Assembly: GCA_964346815.1 (NCBI GenBank)
Contig: CAYFWF010000014.1
Location: 1-12,078 of the forward strand
DNA length: 12,078 bases
Origin: CAYFWF01 sp964346815
GTDB lineage: Bacteria; Acidobacteriota; Aminicenantia; Aminicenantales; Aminicenantaceae
Reading direction: 5' to 3'
Within the stretch, counting starts at the first letter, position 1. Every line of letters begins with the position of its first letter. The notes under the pieces were generated by a model. That model worked only from the letters and a program-made list of their open reading frames with translations, was not told where the DNA came from and searched no databases. A program made the position numbers and the translations under genes. Shown in pieces: positions 11,891 to 12,078 of this stretch.

Positions 11891-12078
11891 ATGGCAGAGA
11901 GAACATACCGAACACTCCTGGTAGCTGTGGACAACAAGACCGCACGCATAACCTTTAACAGGCCCGAGGTCCACAATGCCTTCAATGCCACCATGATTTC
12001 CGAGGTTTCCGATGCATTAGAGCAGGTGGCGTCGGATGAATCTGTCAGGGTGGTCATCCTGACCGGAAGCCACAAGTC
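11891..12078 (+). CDS. Enoyl-CoA hydratase family protein, N-terminal part (likely methylglutaconyl-CoA hydratase)
   Basis: The first 62 codons of a crotonase-family gene, cut by the window end. After M-A-E-R-T-Y come a beta strand and the family signature I-T-F-N-R-P-E-V-H-N-A-F-N (about 20-32), then a helix and R-V-V-I-L-T-G-S, which leads into the oxyanion-hole region lost at the edge. The start is 2 nt after the carboxylase stop, with AGGA in the end of that gene as ribosome binding site. N-R-P-E-x-H-N-A-F and the position behind an MCC beta subunit both favour methylglutaconyl-CoA hydratase (LiuC), which interconverts 3-methylglutaconyl-CoA and HMG-CoA. The family is certain; the substrate is inferred from context. 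Confidence 0.85.
   Translation, partial: MAERTYRTLLVAVDNKTARITFNRPEVHNAFNATMISEVSDALEQVASDESVRVVILTGSHK

Noticed and set aside
10506..11945. Long minus-strand open frame (479 codons) opposite the carboxylase gene
   Set aside because: It is antisense to a clear carboxyltransferase. The translation is rich in His, Cys and Arg without domain motifs, and no ribosome binding site is evident.
1..12078. CRISPR arrays, tRNA or rRNA genes, integrases, transposases
   Set aside because: None seen. The only tandem array (265-304) has 10-bp units with no spacers, and no structural RNA or recombinase motifs were found.

Overview
The window looks bacterial and probably comes from a Gram-negative anaerobe. 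It has AGGAGG-type ribosome binding sites, a lipobox lipoprotein, an ECF sigma/anti-sigma pair, and an archaeal-type 3-hydroxy-3-methylglutaryl-CoA (HMG-CoA) synthase operon inside an otherwise bacterial gene set. A lineage such as Aminicenantes/Acidobacteriota or a former deltaproteobacterium would fit, but this is a guess from gene content. Nothing in the window is a decisive taxonomic marker.

Left part (1-1980): a minus-strand gene runs off the left edge. After it comes an AT-rich, accessory-looking block on the plus strand: a BamC-like lipoprotein, a decayed or unusually initiated zinc-ribbon ORF behind a hairpin that covers its own Shine-Dalgarno, an unrecognised 118-residue protein, a possible 31-residue mini-lipoprotein, and a GIY-YIG-fold protein without the usual catalytic glutamate. 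The non-coding DNA here is full of short palindromes and contains four 10-bp tandem repeats.

Middle plus-strand part (1983-3770): a lipoate-protein ligase/octanoyltransferase family enzyme is followed by an unrecognised protein of about 300 residues with charged helical segments.

Middle minus-strand part (7068 down to 3970): five tightly packed genes form one operon, in order ECF sigma factor, zinc-finger anti-sigma factor, TM2 + LiaI/LiaF-type membrane protein, small LiaI/LiaF-type membrane protein, and a membrane-anchored DUF4097 beta-repeat ('toastrack') protein. A promoter with ECF-type -35 (GGAACTT) and -10 (CGTCTA) boxes lies just upstream, so the operon is probably autoregulated and responds to envelope stress.

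Right part (7339-12078): an archaeal-type HMG-CoA synthase, an SCP2-type thiolase and a DUF35 zinc-ribbon/OB protein form one operon. In archaea these three proteins make a substrate-channelling complex converting acetyl-CoA to HMG-CoA. After a gap of about 300 bp holding a likely terminator and a long inverted repeat come a 3-methylcrotonyl-CoA carboxylase beta subunit and the start of an enoyl-CoA hydratase that fits methylglutaconyl-CoA hydratase. Together these enzymes connect acetyl-CoA, HMG-CoA, methylglutaconyl-CoA and 3-methylcrotonyl-CoA. That chain could serve leucine/isovalerate breakdown, or in reverse the making of isovaleryl-CoA. This metabolic linkage and the five-gene envelope-stress operon are the two most interesting systems here.
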